Assembly: GCA_001247695.2 (NCBI GenBank)
Contig: LGRX02003762.1
Span: 24,890-88,889 of the forward strand
Origin: Cymbomonas tetramitiformis
Taxonomy: Eukaryota; Chlorophyta; Pyramimonadophyceae; Pyramimonadales; Pyramimonadaceae
DNA: 64,000 nt
Reading direction: 5' to 3'
Numbering within the stretch: the first letter of the stretch is position 1; each line of letters begins with the position of its first letter. The translations under genes were made by a program, and so were the position numbers. The notes under the pieces were generated by a model that searched no databases, was not told where the DNA came from, and saw nothing but the letters and a program-made list of their open reading frames with translations. Positions 55,379 to 64,000 of the stretch are shown one piece after another.

Positions 55379-58126
55379 CTGAACCCGCTTCATCAGCTCG
55401 TGGTGGGACTCCAAGTCCGACATCAGCTGCTTCTCCAGCAGGTCCGCACGGCGCTGCATCTTGTTCTTCTCCGCCTGGTGCGACTCCAACTCCTGCCGCA
55501 TCATCAAGAGCTCCGTGTCGAGCTCGTACTCCCGCAACGTCCGGTCCCCCAGCGCCGAATCCAGCGCCTCGAAGCTCCGCAGGTCCTCCGCCTGGCGGAA
55601 CCTCTCCAGCGTTTCCAATGCTGCAGACGAACGCTTCAGCAACTCCTGGTTGTTGAGCGTTTCCTCATTCGGGGACTCCCCCATCTCCGCCTCCAAGCAC
55701 TGTTCCTGTGATGTGGCCTGGGTTGCGCCAGGCTCATCTGCCCCCTCGGCTCTTCCGGCCACCACCAGCCCCGCAGCCTGCACACTGCTGAGATCCAGCG
55801 GTGGCACAAGGCTTTCCGGCGACGCGTCCACAGCGGTCCCCTCGGGCGCGCCCACGTGGAGCCCTGGTGCCACGGTATCTTCTGGCGCGCCCACGTGGAG
55901 CCCTGGTGCCACGGTATCTTCTGGCGCGCCCACGTGGAGCCCTGGTAACACGGTATCTTCTGGCGCGCCCACGTGGAGCCCTGGTGCCGCGGTATCTTCT
56001 GGCGCGAGCGCGTGCTGCGGGGCGCACAACGCGCCAGCTGAAGGTGCCGACTCTAGCTCTGCCAAATTGGGTTCGCCCCCGATGGACCTCGGGGAAGCTT
56101 CAATATCGCCGTCCAACAAAATGCTGCTACGCTGCGGGACAAGGAGAGACTCCAGCTGGAGGCGGAGAGCGTCCTCGTCCACCACAATATCCATTACCGC
56201 GCCCGGTGCCAACACACCACCCGGGGCAGCCGCGTCACTCGCATCGAGGCCGCTGGGGGCATCCTCGGCTTCGGGTAAACTCGGCAACTGCCCGGTGTAC
56301 ATGTAGGGGGACCCCAATCCTAATGCATACAGGCTACTGTCGGAGAGAAAGCTGCTGCTGCGGCGGCCGCTATTGCTGTCATCGCTTTCCCAGCTTTCAG
56401 AGCTTTCAGCGGTATCAGAGCCTGCGTCAGTGTTGTTAGAGCCTACGTCAGAGCCTACGTCAGAGCCTACGTCAGAGCTTACGTCAGACGCCTCCCTCGG
56501 ATCCTCCTCCAATGCAACATGACGGGGCGCATCGGATGGATGGCATACAATCAATGTTGTGCCATCGACACCCACTGACGCTGGCCGGCCGTCCACAAAT
56601 GCGCCCCCCACGGGCCCCTCTAGAGAGGTGCCTGGATCACACCTAGCCAAATACGCCAGCTGGCATTGAAGCGCCGCCACTTGCGCTTTCAGATCTTCAC
56701 TGACTTGCCGCTGCATCTTGAGCTCCGCAACAAGGTGCAGAGTAACACCCCTACTCTCCGCCATGTCTATCTTACCCTTCATTGAAGGTGGCATGGCATG
56801 GGTGGAGGTCATATCTGTGGGTTCAGTTGGTGGTGGTGGTGACATGGCATGGGTGGAGATCATATCTGTGGGTTCAGTTGGTGGTGGAGGTGACATGGCA
56901 TAGGTGGAGGTCATATCTGTGGGTTCAGTTGGCGGCGGTGGTGACATGGCATGGCTGGAGGTCATATCTGTGGGTTCAGTTGGCGGTGGCGGAGGTGACA
57001 TGGCATGGGTGGAGGTCATATCTGTGGGTTCAGTTGGTTGTGGTGGAGGTGGCATGGCATTGCTGGAGGGCATATCTGTGGGTTCAGTTGGTGGTGGAGG
57101 TGACATGGCATTGCTGGAGGGCATATCTGTGGGTGCAGTTGGTGGTGGTGGTGACATGGCACGGGTGGAGGTCATATCTGTGGGTGCAGTTGGTGGTGGT
57201 GGTGACATGGCATTGCTGGAGGTCATATCTGTGGGTGCAGTTGGTGGTGGTGGTGACATGGCATGGGTGGAGGTCATATCTGTGGGTGCAGTTGGTGGTG
57301 GAGGTGGCATGGCATTGCTGGAGGTCATGTCTGTAAGTTCAGTTGGCGGTGGCGGTGGTGACATGGCACGGGTGGAGGTCATATCTGTGGGTTCAGTTGG
57401 TGGTGGTGGTGGCGACATGGCATAGGTGGAGGTCATATCTGTGGGTTCAGTTGGCGGTGGTGGTGGCGACATGGCATGGCTGGAGGTCATATCTGTGGGT
57501 TCAGTTGGCGGTGGTGGTGGTGGTGACATGGCACGGGTGGAGGTCATATCTGTGGGTTCAGTTGGCGGTGGTGGAGGTGACATGGCACGGGTGGAGGTCA
57601 TATCTGTGGGTGCAGTTGGTGGTGGTGGCGGTGACATGGCAGGGGTGGAGGTCATATCTGTGGGTCCAGTTGGCGGTGGTGGTGGTGACATGGCATGGCT
57701 GGAGGTCATATCTGTGGGTTCAGTTGGCGGTGGTGGAGGTGACATGGTACGGCTGGAGATTTTATCTGCGGGTTCAGTTGGTGGCGGTGGTGGTGACTTG
57801 GCAAAAGTGCAGCCCACTTTCATGAGCTCTTCTGGTACCGTCGGATCCATAGATTCTGCCAACGCATGCCGGGTATGAACGCGTGAGACTTCCAGCCTTT
57901 CATCTTGTAAGGCAGCTCCTCGCGGTGACGGAGTGATGTCCACGTGGAGGAGTTCGGCGAGGAGCACCAGTGCCTGATCTGCCACGGCTGAGGCCTCGGC
58001 CCGGTGCAGGTGCTCCAATGAGCCCTCCCCCGCGTCACCCACCATGGCTGACCTTTTCGCCCACGTCCCGAGCAATTGCTTCAGAGCCATCACGTCACTC
58101 TGTGTGGGCTCCCCGCACACCCACAT
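55379..58126 (-). CDS. Coiled-coil giant gene, first coding exon with Pro-rich repeats
   Basis: Start ATG at 58,126: an in-frame TGA lies 17 nt upstream, so either this is the start or a splice acceptor (cctggcag at 58,128) feeds it. It ends at the consensus donor CAG|GTGGGT (55,378/55,379). It encodes a short N-terminal region, nineteen 17-19-residue repeats of the MSPPPPPTEPTDMTSTRA type (57,800-56,790), a coil (AELKMQRQVSEDLKAQVAALQ), an acidic SDVGSDVGSD region, four and a half copies of a 13-residue APEDTVAPGLHVG repeat (56,020-55,835), and a strong C-terminal coil (TLREYELDTELLMMRQELES and on). Polyproline plus coiled coils suggests a cytoskeletal or scaffold role, but no family is recognised. 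Confidence 0.7.
56790..57800 (-). repeat. Coding minisatellite, 51-57-bp Pro-rich units (x19)
   Basis: Nineteen units with core PPPPTEPTDMTS, varying in number of Pro codons and in the last residues. Indels are always multiples of three, consistent with selection for an open frame. Confidence 0.8.
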
Positions 58127-58657
58127 CACTGCCAGGTGTCAGCAGCGTCGTCTGACCGAGGAGCTGGGTGTTGTGCTCAGGCATCAATGCGAGCGGAGCC
58201 CGAATGTCAGCACGAGGTAACCTAGCACGTTTGGACGTTGAAGTGTTCAAGTCGGACAATGCTTTGTTTTGCTGCTAACGGTAAATCATGAGGGCTATCC
58301 TGCGGGACCTGCGATATTCTGCTACCGATGGCCACACCTGGATATCATGGTCGTTCAAAAGCTAGCTGTGGCGTCAATTGGTGTGAGAATTAGGGCTGTT
58401 ACTTGAAACCAGCCATATGTTGCTTATCAAAGCCGCACTTGCACATCAAGGCATTCTCACGAGACGCTCAAAACCCTAAACCGTACTTGCAGACTAGAGT
58501 TGTCGGGTAAGACATGCGGTCTGCTGGACACCGCCATGCGTGAAGAGGACAACATCGCCGCAAAACACAATGACAACACGCCACACTTAAAACAACCATT
58601 GACACTGAGGATCTCACGTGGCACTTGCGACAAACGGATGCCAGTGGCTGGCCGTAC
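58127..58657. other. Intergenic or intronic segment
   Basis: No clear exon. The frame of the upstream gene stays open past its donor to a stop at 58,457 (FRVLSVS end), so that gene may terminate here instead of splicing. Confidence 0.35.
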
Positions 58658-59584
58658 CTGAGTTCCCAATGCATTGATGTTCTCCGTCACAGATGACATC
58701 TGGCTCGTGTGATACTCCCCTTGAGTCACTTCCTCGTCAAGAAGCCCTTTGCCGACTCCAGCCCCTTCATTTGTGTCAGCTTGCCAGTTAGCTGGCAAAG
58801 GGAGTCCTTCGCTCATCATAGTCCCCTCACCCACATCAACATTCTCCTCCGTCAGTGTTTCCTTGTGGGTGGAATGAGTGGACGAGGGCACGTAGGCACT
58901 GCCCTCCGCCAACGTGGCGATTGAAGCTGCTGGCTGGGCTTCCTCGGTGCCGTGCTCGCTGGCGGAGGGCAGCTTTGAGTCAGCTTGCGCTGACGTGACA
59001 CTCAGAGATACTCGCAGCGCGCCATCGTTCTCGAACTCATCTGCCACAAGTAAGTTCAGCTTGATAATTGAAGAAGACGGCAGCGCCTCCTCGCTGCCAG
59101 GCTCACTCGTTGAAGGTATGTTCACATTGCTCTCCGCCGATGGCAGGTCCGTGTTGTCCTTAGCTGACGTGGCGCTGGAAAGCCATCGAAGCACGCCCTC
59201 GTTACTGGACTCACAGTTGGAGTGCAAGTCTCTAGCATCCTCTGCCGACGTGGAGCTTAAAGACACTCGCAGGGTGTGCTCTTGGCCGAAGGTGGTTGAG
59301 CGAAGATCCGTGTCACCCTCCGCTGACGTGGAACTTGGAAATAGGCCCTGTTGCTCTGTTGCGAATTGCAACTCCCTGTTCGCTACCGGCGGCTCGTCGA
59401 CGTCGCCGAGCTCGCTGGCAGAGGTCGAGATCGCGTCGCTCTCTGCGGCCATAGTAGCAGTTGCAAGCTGAAGCCAAGGCAGCTGAACTTCTTCGGTGGT
59501 GGCCCCCGCCCGACGTTCTTGCTCGCGGAGTGTGGAGCCCGTGAACGTATCTGGATGCCAGCTCATTCTACGTTTGATGGCATC
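58658..59584 (-). CDS. Second minus-strand gene, large exon
   Basis: The acceptor is gggttgcgcag before GATGCC (59,584) and the donor is CAG|GTACGG (58,657/58,658); 309 codons, phase 0 at both ends. It encodes an Arg-rich start (DAIKRRMSWHPDTFTGSTLR) then an acidic Ser/Glu-rich region with about seven degenerate repeats of the SSTSAEDxxDLxS type, ending SQMSSVTENINALGTQ. No family is recognised; the repeats suggest a disordered protein. The frame also reads through to a stop at 58,457. Confidence 0.5.
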
Positions 59585-59636
59585 CTGCGCAACCCACCCG
59601 ACCCGTGGCACACCTTGTCTCAGGAGCTGCGCTAAC

Positions 59637-59730
59637 CTGGATCGACGGAGAGAGTTCCTGGTTCTTTCGACAGATATCTTGGGTGTAAAGCGAGATGTGC
59701 CAAGCCAAGACATCCCACGTTTGATACCCA
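59637..59730 (-). CDS. Second minus-strand gene, small exon
   Basis: The acceptor is gttcttgttttag and the donor is CAG|GTTAGC. It encodes YQTWDVLAWHISLYTQDICR and on, and joins the 59,584 exon in phase 0. The entering phase (2) would match a 51-nt candidate exon at 59,835-59,885 encoding LLDRSEDYAKVKERSL, whose donor is weak. Confidence 0.4.
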
Positions 59731-59985
59731 CTAAAACAAGAACCGCAGGGTGTCAACCCCATCATCCTGCACGATCTAGGCCTAGGTGGAGGGGAGGGTA
59801 ATACTTCACATGGGGCGAGAAGCGACAGAATCACGGCAAGCTGCGCTCCTTGACTTTCGCATAATCCTCCGAGCGATCCAACAACCTATTCCGATTGTGG
59901 ATGCACAAAATAATTGAGAGAAGAATTGAGATATGGTCTAAACCACTTTGCACCGAAAAGGTAGTGCTACATACTCTGCTCATAC

Positions 59986-60281
59986 CTTGCGCGTTAAATT
60001 CAAAACCTAAACACCTCTGCTGCTGAGGAGGGCTAACCTGGTTGCCTTCAAGGGCACTATCTCTTTGCCTGTGGTCGGACGGAGGTAACGGAACACTGTC
60101 GGCATGATCTGAATCGGTGAGCAAGAGCGAATTTCGAGAGCTCAGGAGGGACTTCCGAGGCTGATTTAGCTCCGGTGGCAGAAAACCAATGCTTTTCGCA
60201 CGATGTCGGAAATGCGCCTTGTCCTGTTTAAACTGTTCCTTCTCCTGGCGAATATGTGGTGTCTCGGTTCGCGGTGGTGTC
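59986..60281 (-). CDS. Second minus-strand gene, candidate exon
   Basis: The acceptor is cctcttcgtgcag and the donor is CAAG|GTATGAG. The open frame encodes PRTETPHIRQEKEQFKQDKA, then a Ser-rich linker and SPPQQQRCLGFEFNAQ. Phases to the neighbouring candidates do not all agree, so a junction here is wrong or an exon is missed. Confidence 0.35.
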
Positions 60282-60617
60282 CTGCACGAAGAGGAGTCAA
60301 GTGCTTTAGAGGGGGCACCGCTTAAAGGCGGAACGAGTGAGTTTGGTATCGATGCCAGGCGAGCAGCAGAATGAGGCGGCAGTGCAGAGCTGAGAAGAAA
60401 AGGCAAGGAAGCGCAGGATAGACAAAACGGATACCGCACATCTGGATACTGTATCACTCGCAGGTGCTTCACTGCAAGCTCTTTTTTTTCTTGCGACAGT
60501 CAAAAAACTTGCGGAATGTTTCCGACATTATGCAAATTGTTCAAACACGAATGACAAGGAAAGGATGGTGACTGGATATAAATATCTACTCGTCGACAGT
60601 TATCGTGAGACACTTAC

Positions 60618-61042
60618 CGCGGAGTGTCATCCCAAAAGATTTCGAGTCGTTCCTCAAGTTCCAAAACGCGATACCAGAGAACCTGCATACTCAACGGGGG
60701 GTGGACAGGGATCAGTACCAGCATCAGTTTACCGTCAGGAAACAGAACAGCAAATTCTGGGGAAGCAGCACGTTCATGGAACACCTCATGAATTTTTGAC
60801 TTTGCACTTAAGATATCCTCGAAGGTAAACACGAGTCTTAAAAAGTCATCTTTATGGTAAACGTCTTTTTCATAAAACTCTGTGCCCAGCAGATACACCG
60901 CGCTAGACGCCGATGTGTCGCTGCCAGCGATGTCTTCGTCCAGGGGAAGCTCTTCTTCGAGGCAATCTTTGGGTTTCGTTTCATTTCGAGGGGAAAACAG
61001 ATTGCTAAAAGAATCAGTTAAATATTCAAGTGTCTGGTCCAT
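60618..61042 (-). CDS. Second minus-strand gene, first coding exon
   Basis: ATG at 61,042 begins MDQTLEYLTDSFSNLFSPRN; the donor is CG|GTAAGTG at 60,617. About 141 residues: an acidic N-terminus, then a folded-looking region (VYLLGTEFYEKDVYHKDDFL, FPDGKLMLVLIPVH) and a helix (ELEERLEIFWDD). I do not recognise the family. A superficial likeness of YLLGTEF to ATG4-type proteases is too weak to use. Confidence 0.45.
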
Positions 61043-62154
61043 AGTTCATTCGAAACCTTCGAAAGAATCTTACTAGGGAGGCCTAAACAAAAAGCGCTAA
61101 GGGTGCACGTCAGGCTGAACACGACAGGGGCTATTCCCACAAACAGCGATACGACTCATCGGGCTTAAATTATTGTAAAACTCTAGAATGCTCACGGTAA
61201 AGCTTGCGAATATCTCTCTCCATATTGCAATTCGGATCTCTCTCACTGCTATACTTTATGCAGTCTCTATGATACACATATACGATTTTTGGGTTGGGTT
61301 TGTTTAAGCTTTAAGGGTAGGGTGCCGTGAGTTTTCGACCTATTCAATTTCATAACATTTTCCATATTTAGTAGATTTTAAAGTCTATTTAACTTGTAAA
61401 ATCGCAGGGCGCAGTATAACCTATAGACCGATACCCCACCAAGATCTACGGCTAGTTTGGGGTCTTATAAAAAACGCGTGACTGACGATGACGGACCCGA
61501 GTTTGACGTGACGCGCCCGTACCCTGTCCCCTTAGTCAATCAGCAGCAGCAGCAAAGCGCGAATCCCAACGGGCGACACGGACGAACTTCCGATCTCACG
61601 ATCGCCAGACGCTAACGATGACAGTGCCACTGCAGTCGCGTACATTTACCGCGACGCCACCCACGCGTCATCGCATGGCATGTTGGGATGCAAAAAGCGA
61701 AGCACTGTCGCGCACATGATCCTACGGTCAGATGGCCTAGTGGAGATCTATTTTTGAGATCGATCCGTCTAGTATCATTTACTATTTTCAATGTTGCTAA
61801 ACAAAAACATAAACTGAAAGATGCTCCTGTCCTGTTCACTCGACTGTTCACCTGTAAGAAGCATCAGTTGACTGTGTACATCACATACGATCACAGATGT
61901 CCAGTATACTGAGATGAACTATTCTGATGGCATGGCATTTGCTGCCACGACCGGCTACTATCTCAAGGCGAACCGAGTACGGAACTTCCTATGCTTGCCG
62001 ACGTAGAAATTTCCAAACCACAGTAATCTTCTCGCAACAGGCTCAGTTCCACGGTTTATTTGTTGGGTGTGGACCTATCTGTGCGGAGCAACGATCGATT
62101 TCTCCCTGAAAGAGCTTGACCTCCTGTTTCATTCTAACGGAGACACACAGCTCG
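61043..62154. promoter_or_regulatory. Divergent intergenic region between two genes
   Basis: Separates the minus-strand start at 61,042 from the plus-strand start at 62,155. No ORF, repeat or convincing tRNA. A tRNA-like A box near 61,733 (tggcctagtgg) lacks a B box. No defined promoter element stands out; inferred to be regulatory from position only. Confidence 0.35.
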
Positions 62155-62676
62155 ATGGATGCCGAAAGTATCCGAGCGAGAAGGGCCTCGTTGGCACCGC
62201 TATTTCAGGCTGAGGTCTCAGAGGCAAAGGATCATGGATGGCCGGATCTTGCTTCTGGAATGCCTGTTGGAAAGGGGTCACCGGGAAAGCAGAAGAAGGT
62301 TTCTGGAAAGCTGGAAAATTTAGCGCGCCGCAAGCGCGCCCAACGAAACGCTGCGAAAGAAATTCAGGTGCCACACACACCAGTGCGTCGTTTGCCGTTC
62401 AGACTAGTCGCTGGTCTGAACCACCAAAATGATATACTTGGTGAACAGCCCCGTCCGCAGTCTTCGTTTTCTCAAAAAACCTCTTTGCAGTTCGGCTCAG
62501 CTGCAGGGTGGTTCACGCGCTGTCCCATATGCCTGCAGGAGAAATCCCCGCGTCCTGCACTACCTCAAGCTACTGATTCCAGAGACGATGAGGATCCAGC
62601 TGCTGAGCTCGCAAAATACGTAGAAAAGAAAAATACGGAACAACATTTTACGCGCCTGGTTGCTTGCTGCGATACG
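62155..62676 (+). CDS. Plus-strand gene at right edge, first coding exon
   Basis: ATG at 62,155 (MDAESIRARRASLAPLFQAE) to a strong donor, ACG|GTGAGT at 62,676/62,677; 174 codons, ending in phase 0. It has a basic region (KLENLARRKRAQRNAAKEIQ), a CPIC pair and a helix (AAELAKYVEKKNTEQHFTRL). No family is recognised. The frame could also run on to a stop at 62,808. An upstream in-frame ATG at 62,116 has less protein-like sequence. Confidence 0.5.
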
Positions 62677-63095
62677 GTGAGTATGGCCTTTCAGAGGGGC
62701 ATGCGCGGTGCACCTCTGAGAGTGGAGGGCGCTCTCTTCAAGGGGCGAGCGCTAATCGCGGCTTCCGAGAACCAAGGAAAATACATGTTGCAGAGTGTGC
62801 CTTGCTGATGAAAACGCGTGCTTGCGCCAAGATGCAAGCGCTACCGTTTGTGCAAGCCCAATCTTTTGCTCATCTCCCGTCTTTTACAAAGCGCAGCAAA
62901 CGAATAAACGCCCTTGTCCTGTTTGCAGTAATCTGTTTGTCAACTTTTTATCCATAGCCGAGGTTTAGTAAACAGCCTGCTTGGATCATGGTGCGAGTGC
63001 AAGATGATTTCCGCCTTGATGAGCCCTTGGTCTGAGCGCGCTTTGGGGCCGCAAATTACCTTGTAGGCTCTCGGACTTCTCAACGACGATTCTAG

Positions 63096-63138
63096 CATCA
63101 TGGATGAGCCGGATATACCGGAGGAGCTGAGAGAAGCG
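63096..63138 (+). CDS. Plus-strand gene, small candidate exon
   Basis: The acceptor is acgacgattctag and the donor is GCG|GTATGT. It encodes IMDEPDIPEELREA in the one stop-free phase. Phase does not match the 62,676 donor directly, so an exon between them is expected. Confidence 0.35.
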
Positions 63139-63540
63139 GTATGTCTATCCGTAAGCACTCCGTTTCTGGTCACTGCGTCTGCTGTGGGCAAATTGCGCCC
63201 TAGCGTTAATAAGTACAAGTTAACTCCGCAGGCCTCAGCGTCCCTGACCCTCATGCATAATTTTCATGACAGTATGCGTGCGTTCACCGTCCACACGAGC
63301 TTTACCCAGTGAAATCATTTGGCTCATAAAGGATTGCATGATGTTGTCTTGCAAATAACGTTCAGCGAGCACGTTTTTTTCGAGAGAGGATGGCATCGTA
63401 GCATTCGTGGAAGCAGTGGTTGGTATGCGGGAGCTGGCCGTAGCGCTGGTCACGTGTCTAGAAAGTGGTTCTTGCCTCCAGCGCATTTAAAGAGACAGCA
63501 AACATTCTCAGCTTACAGCTTTGCACGATTTGTCCAATGC

Positions 63541-63620
63541 CCTCAGCCGCCAATACTGGCTGGTTCATCGCCCCCAATACTGGCTGGTTCATCGCCCCCA
63601 ATACTGGCTGGTTCATCGCC
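63541..63620. repeat. 24-bp tandem repeat (x3)
   Basis: Three units of aatactggctggttcatcgc plus cccc, identical, between candidate exons of the plus-strand gene. Confidence 0.7.
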
Positions 63621-63760
63621 CCCGTCCCGCATGAGCGCGCGCGGCAGCGCTTTCGACACTCGCCAGCTGAACAGTCGCCATAGCTGGCTGATGCGCCAAG
63701 CCCAACCAAGAGCCTCGGGTCATAGACCAGCCACTCAGATTGTGGTCCTGCTTGCCACAG

Positions 63761-63829
63761 GTCACCAACCTGAGCAACCAGAGCCAAGAGCACGCCGTCG
63801 AGGTGAAGCAAAAGCTGGAAGCGCACGAG
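63761..63829 (+). CDS. Plus-strand gene, 69-nt coiled-coil exon
   Basis: The acceptor is tcctgcttgccacag and the donor is GAG|GTCAGC. It encodes 23 residues, VTNLSNQSQEHAVEVKQKLE plus AHE, amphipathic and helical. It is the same length as the 69-nt exon at 54,782, though the sequences differ. The gene continues beyond 64,000. The stretch 63,139-63,760 shows no other convincing exon. Confidence 0.4.
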
Positions 63830-64000
63830 GTCAGCCCGCGGCACCGCCAACTCCCCTGTTCTATCCCGAACTTCCGCCGGGTACCGCTTCCACTCCCCTC
63901 TCACGCCATATTCCAAACCCTTTTCCCCCTCACGCCATATGCATGACTGGACCCCGCAGAGGAGGTCGGCTCATTCCAATCCTTTTCCCCCTCACGCCAT

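Noticed and set aside
55801..56439. Plus-strand Arg/Pro-rich frame
   Set aside because: Shadow of the APEDTVAPGLHVG repeat region on the minus strand.
56718..57878. Plus-strand frames reading VEVISVGSVGGGG or WHGWRSYLWVQL repeats
   Set aside because: Antisense translations of the polyproline repeat array, which has a coherent exon with donor site on the minus strand.
60618..61042. ATG4-type autophagy protease N-terminus (YLLGTEF)
   Set aside because: Only a few residues agree, and the following FTYR-type motif and catalytic Cys region are absent.
61725..61790. tRNA gene near ggtcagatggcctagtgg
   Set aside because: An A-box-like match only; no B box or T arm at the right distance and stems do not pair.

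Overview
This is a eukaryotic nuclear window from an organism with a large, repeat-rich genome, most likely an alga or other protist. Visible genes have GT-AG introns, the long repeats carry LTR-retrotransposon signatures (polypurine tracts, primer-binding sites, chromodomains, Ty3/gypsy pol), and there is no bacterial-style gene packing. The species cannot be fixed from sequence alone. Cytosine-methyltransferase genes inside Ty3/gypsy elements are known from some dinoflagellate and charophyte-algal genomes, which is suggestive only.

Layout. 1-21,410: an AT-rich junkyard of chromovirus-type LTR-retrotransposon pieces in both orientations. It holds at least six copies of one LTR family beginning TGTCAGGG, arranged as nested inverted repeats, a miniature LTR element whose two 270-bp LTRs each carry a tRNA-like gene, a long GTCAT-rich palindrome, a terminal-inverted-repeat MITE and a chromodomain fragment on the minus strand. 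21,411-43,777: one ~22-kb Ty3/gypsy-type composite with LTR-like ends, an initiator-Met-type primer-binding site and a polypurine tract. Its order is gag, an unknown ORF, retropepsin, then an apparently inverted RT-RNase H-cytosine methyltransferase block on the minus strand, a 27-bp minisatellite, a Dam-like domain, integrase, chromodomain and a second, different cytosine methyltransferase. Three DNA transposons with 9-bp target duplications are nested in it, two of them as inverted Mutator-like copies.

44,994-64,000: host-like genes. A minus-strand gene (58,126 to 44,994) encodes a very long repetitive coiled-coil protein with near-identical ~834-bp internal repeats and several smaller in-frame repeat arrays. 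Upstream on the minus strand lie exons of a second gene (61,042 to about 58,460). A plus-strand gene starts near 62,155 and runs off the right edge, sharing a ~1.1-kb divergent promoter region with the second gene.

Most retroelement genes are broken by frameshifts, insertions or inversion and are unlikely to be active. The giant coiled-coil gene is open apart from one 1-nt slip in a 27-bp repeat array.
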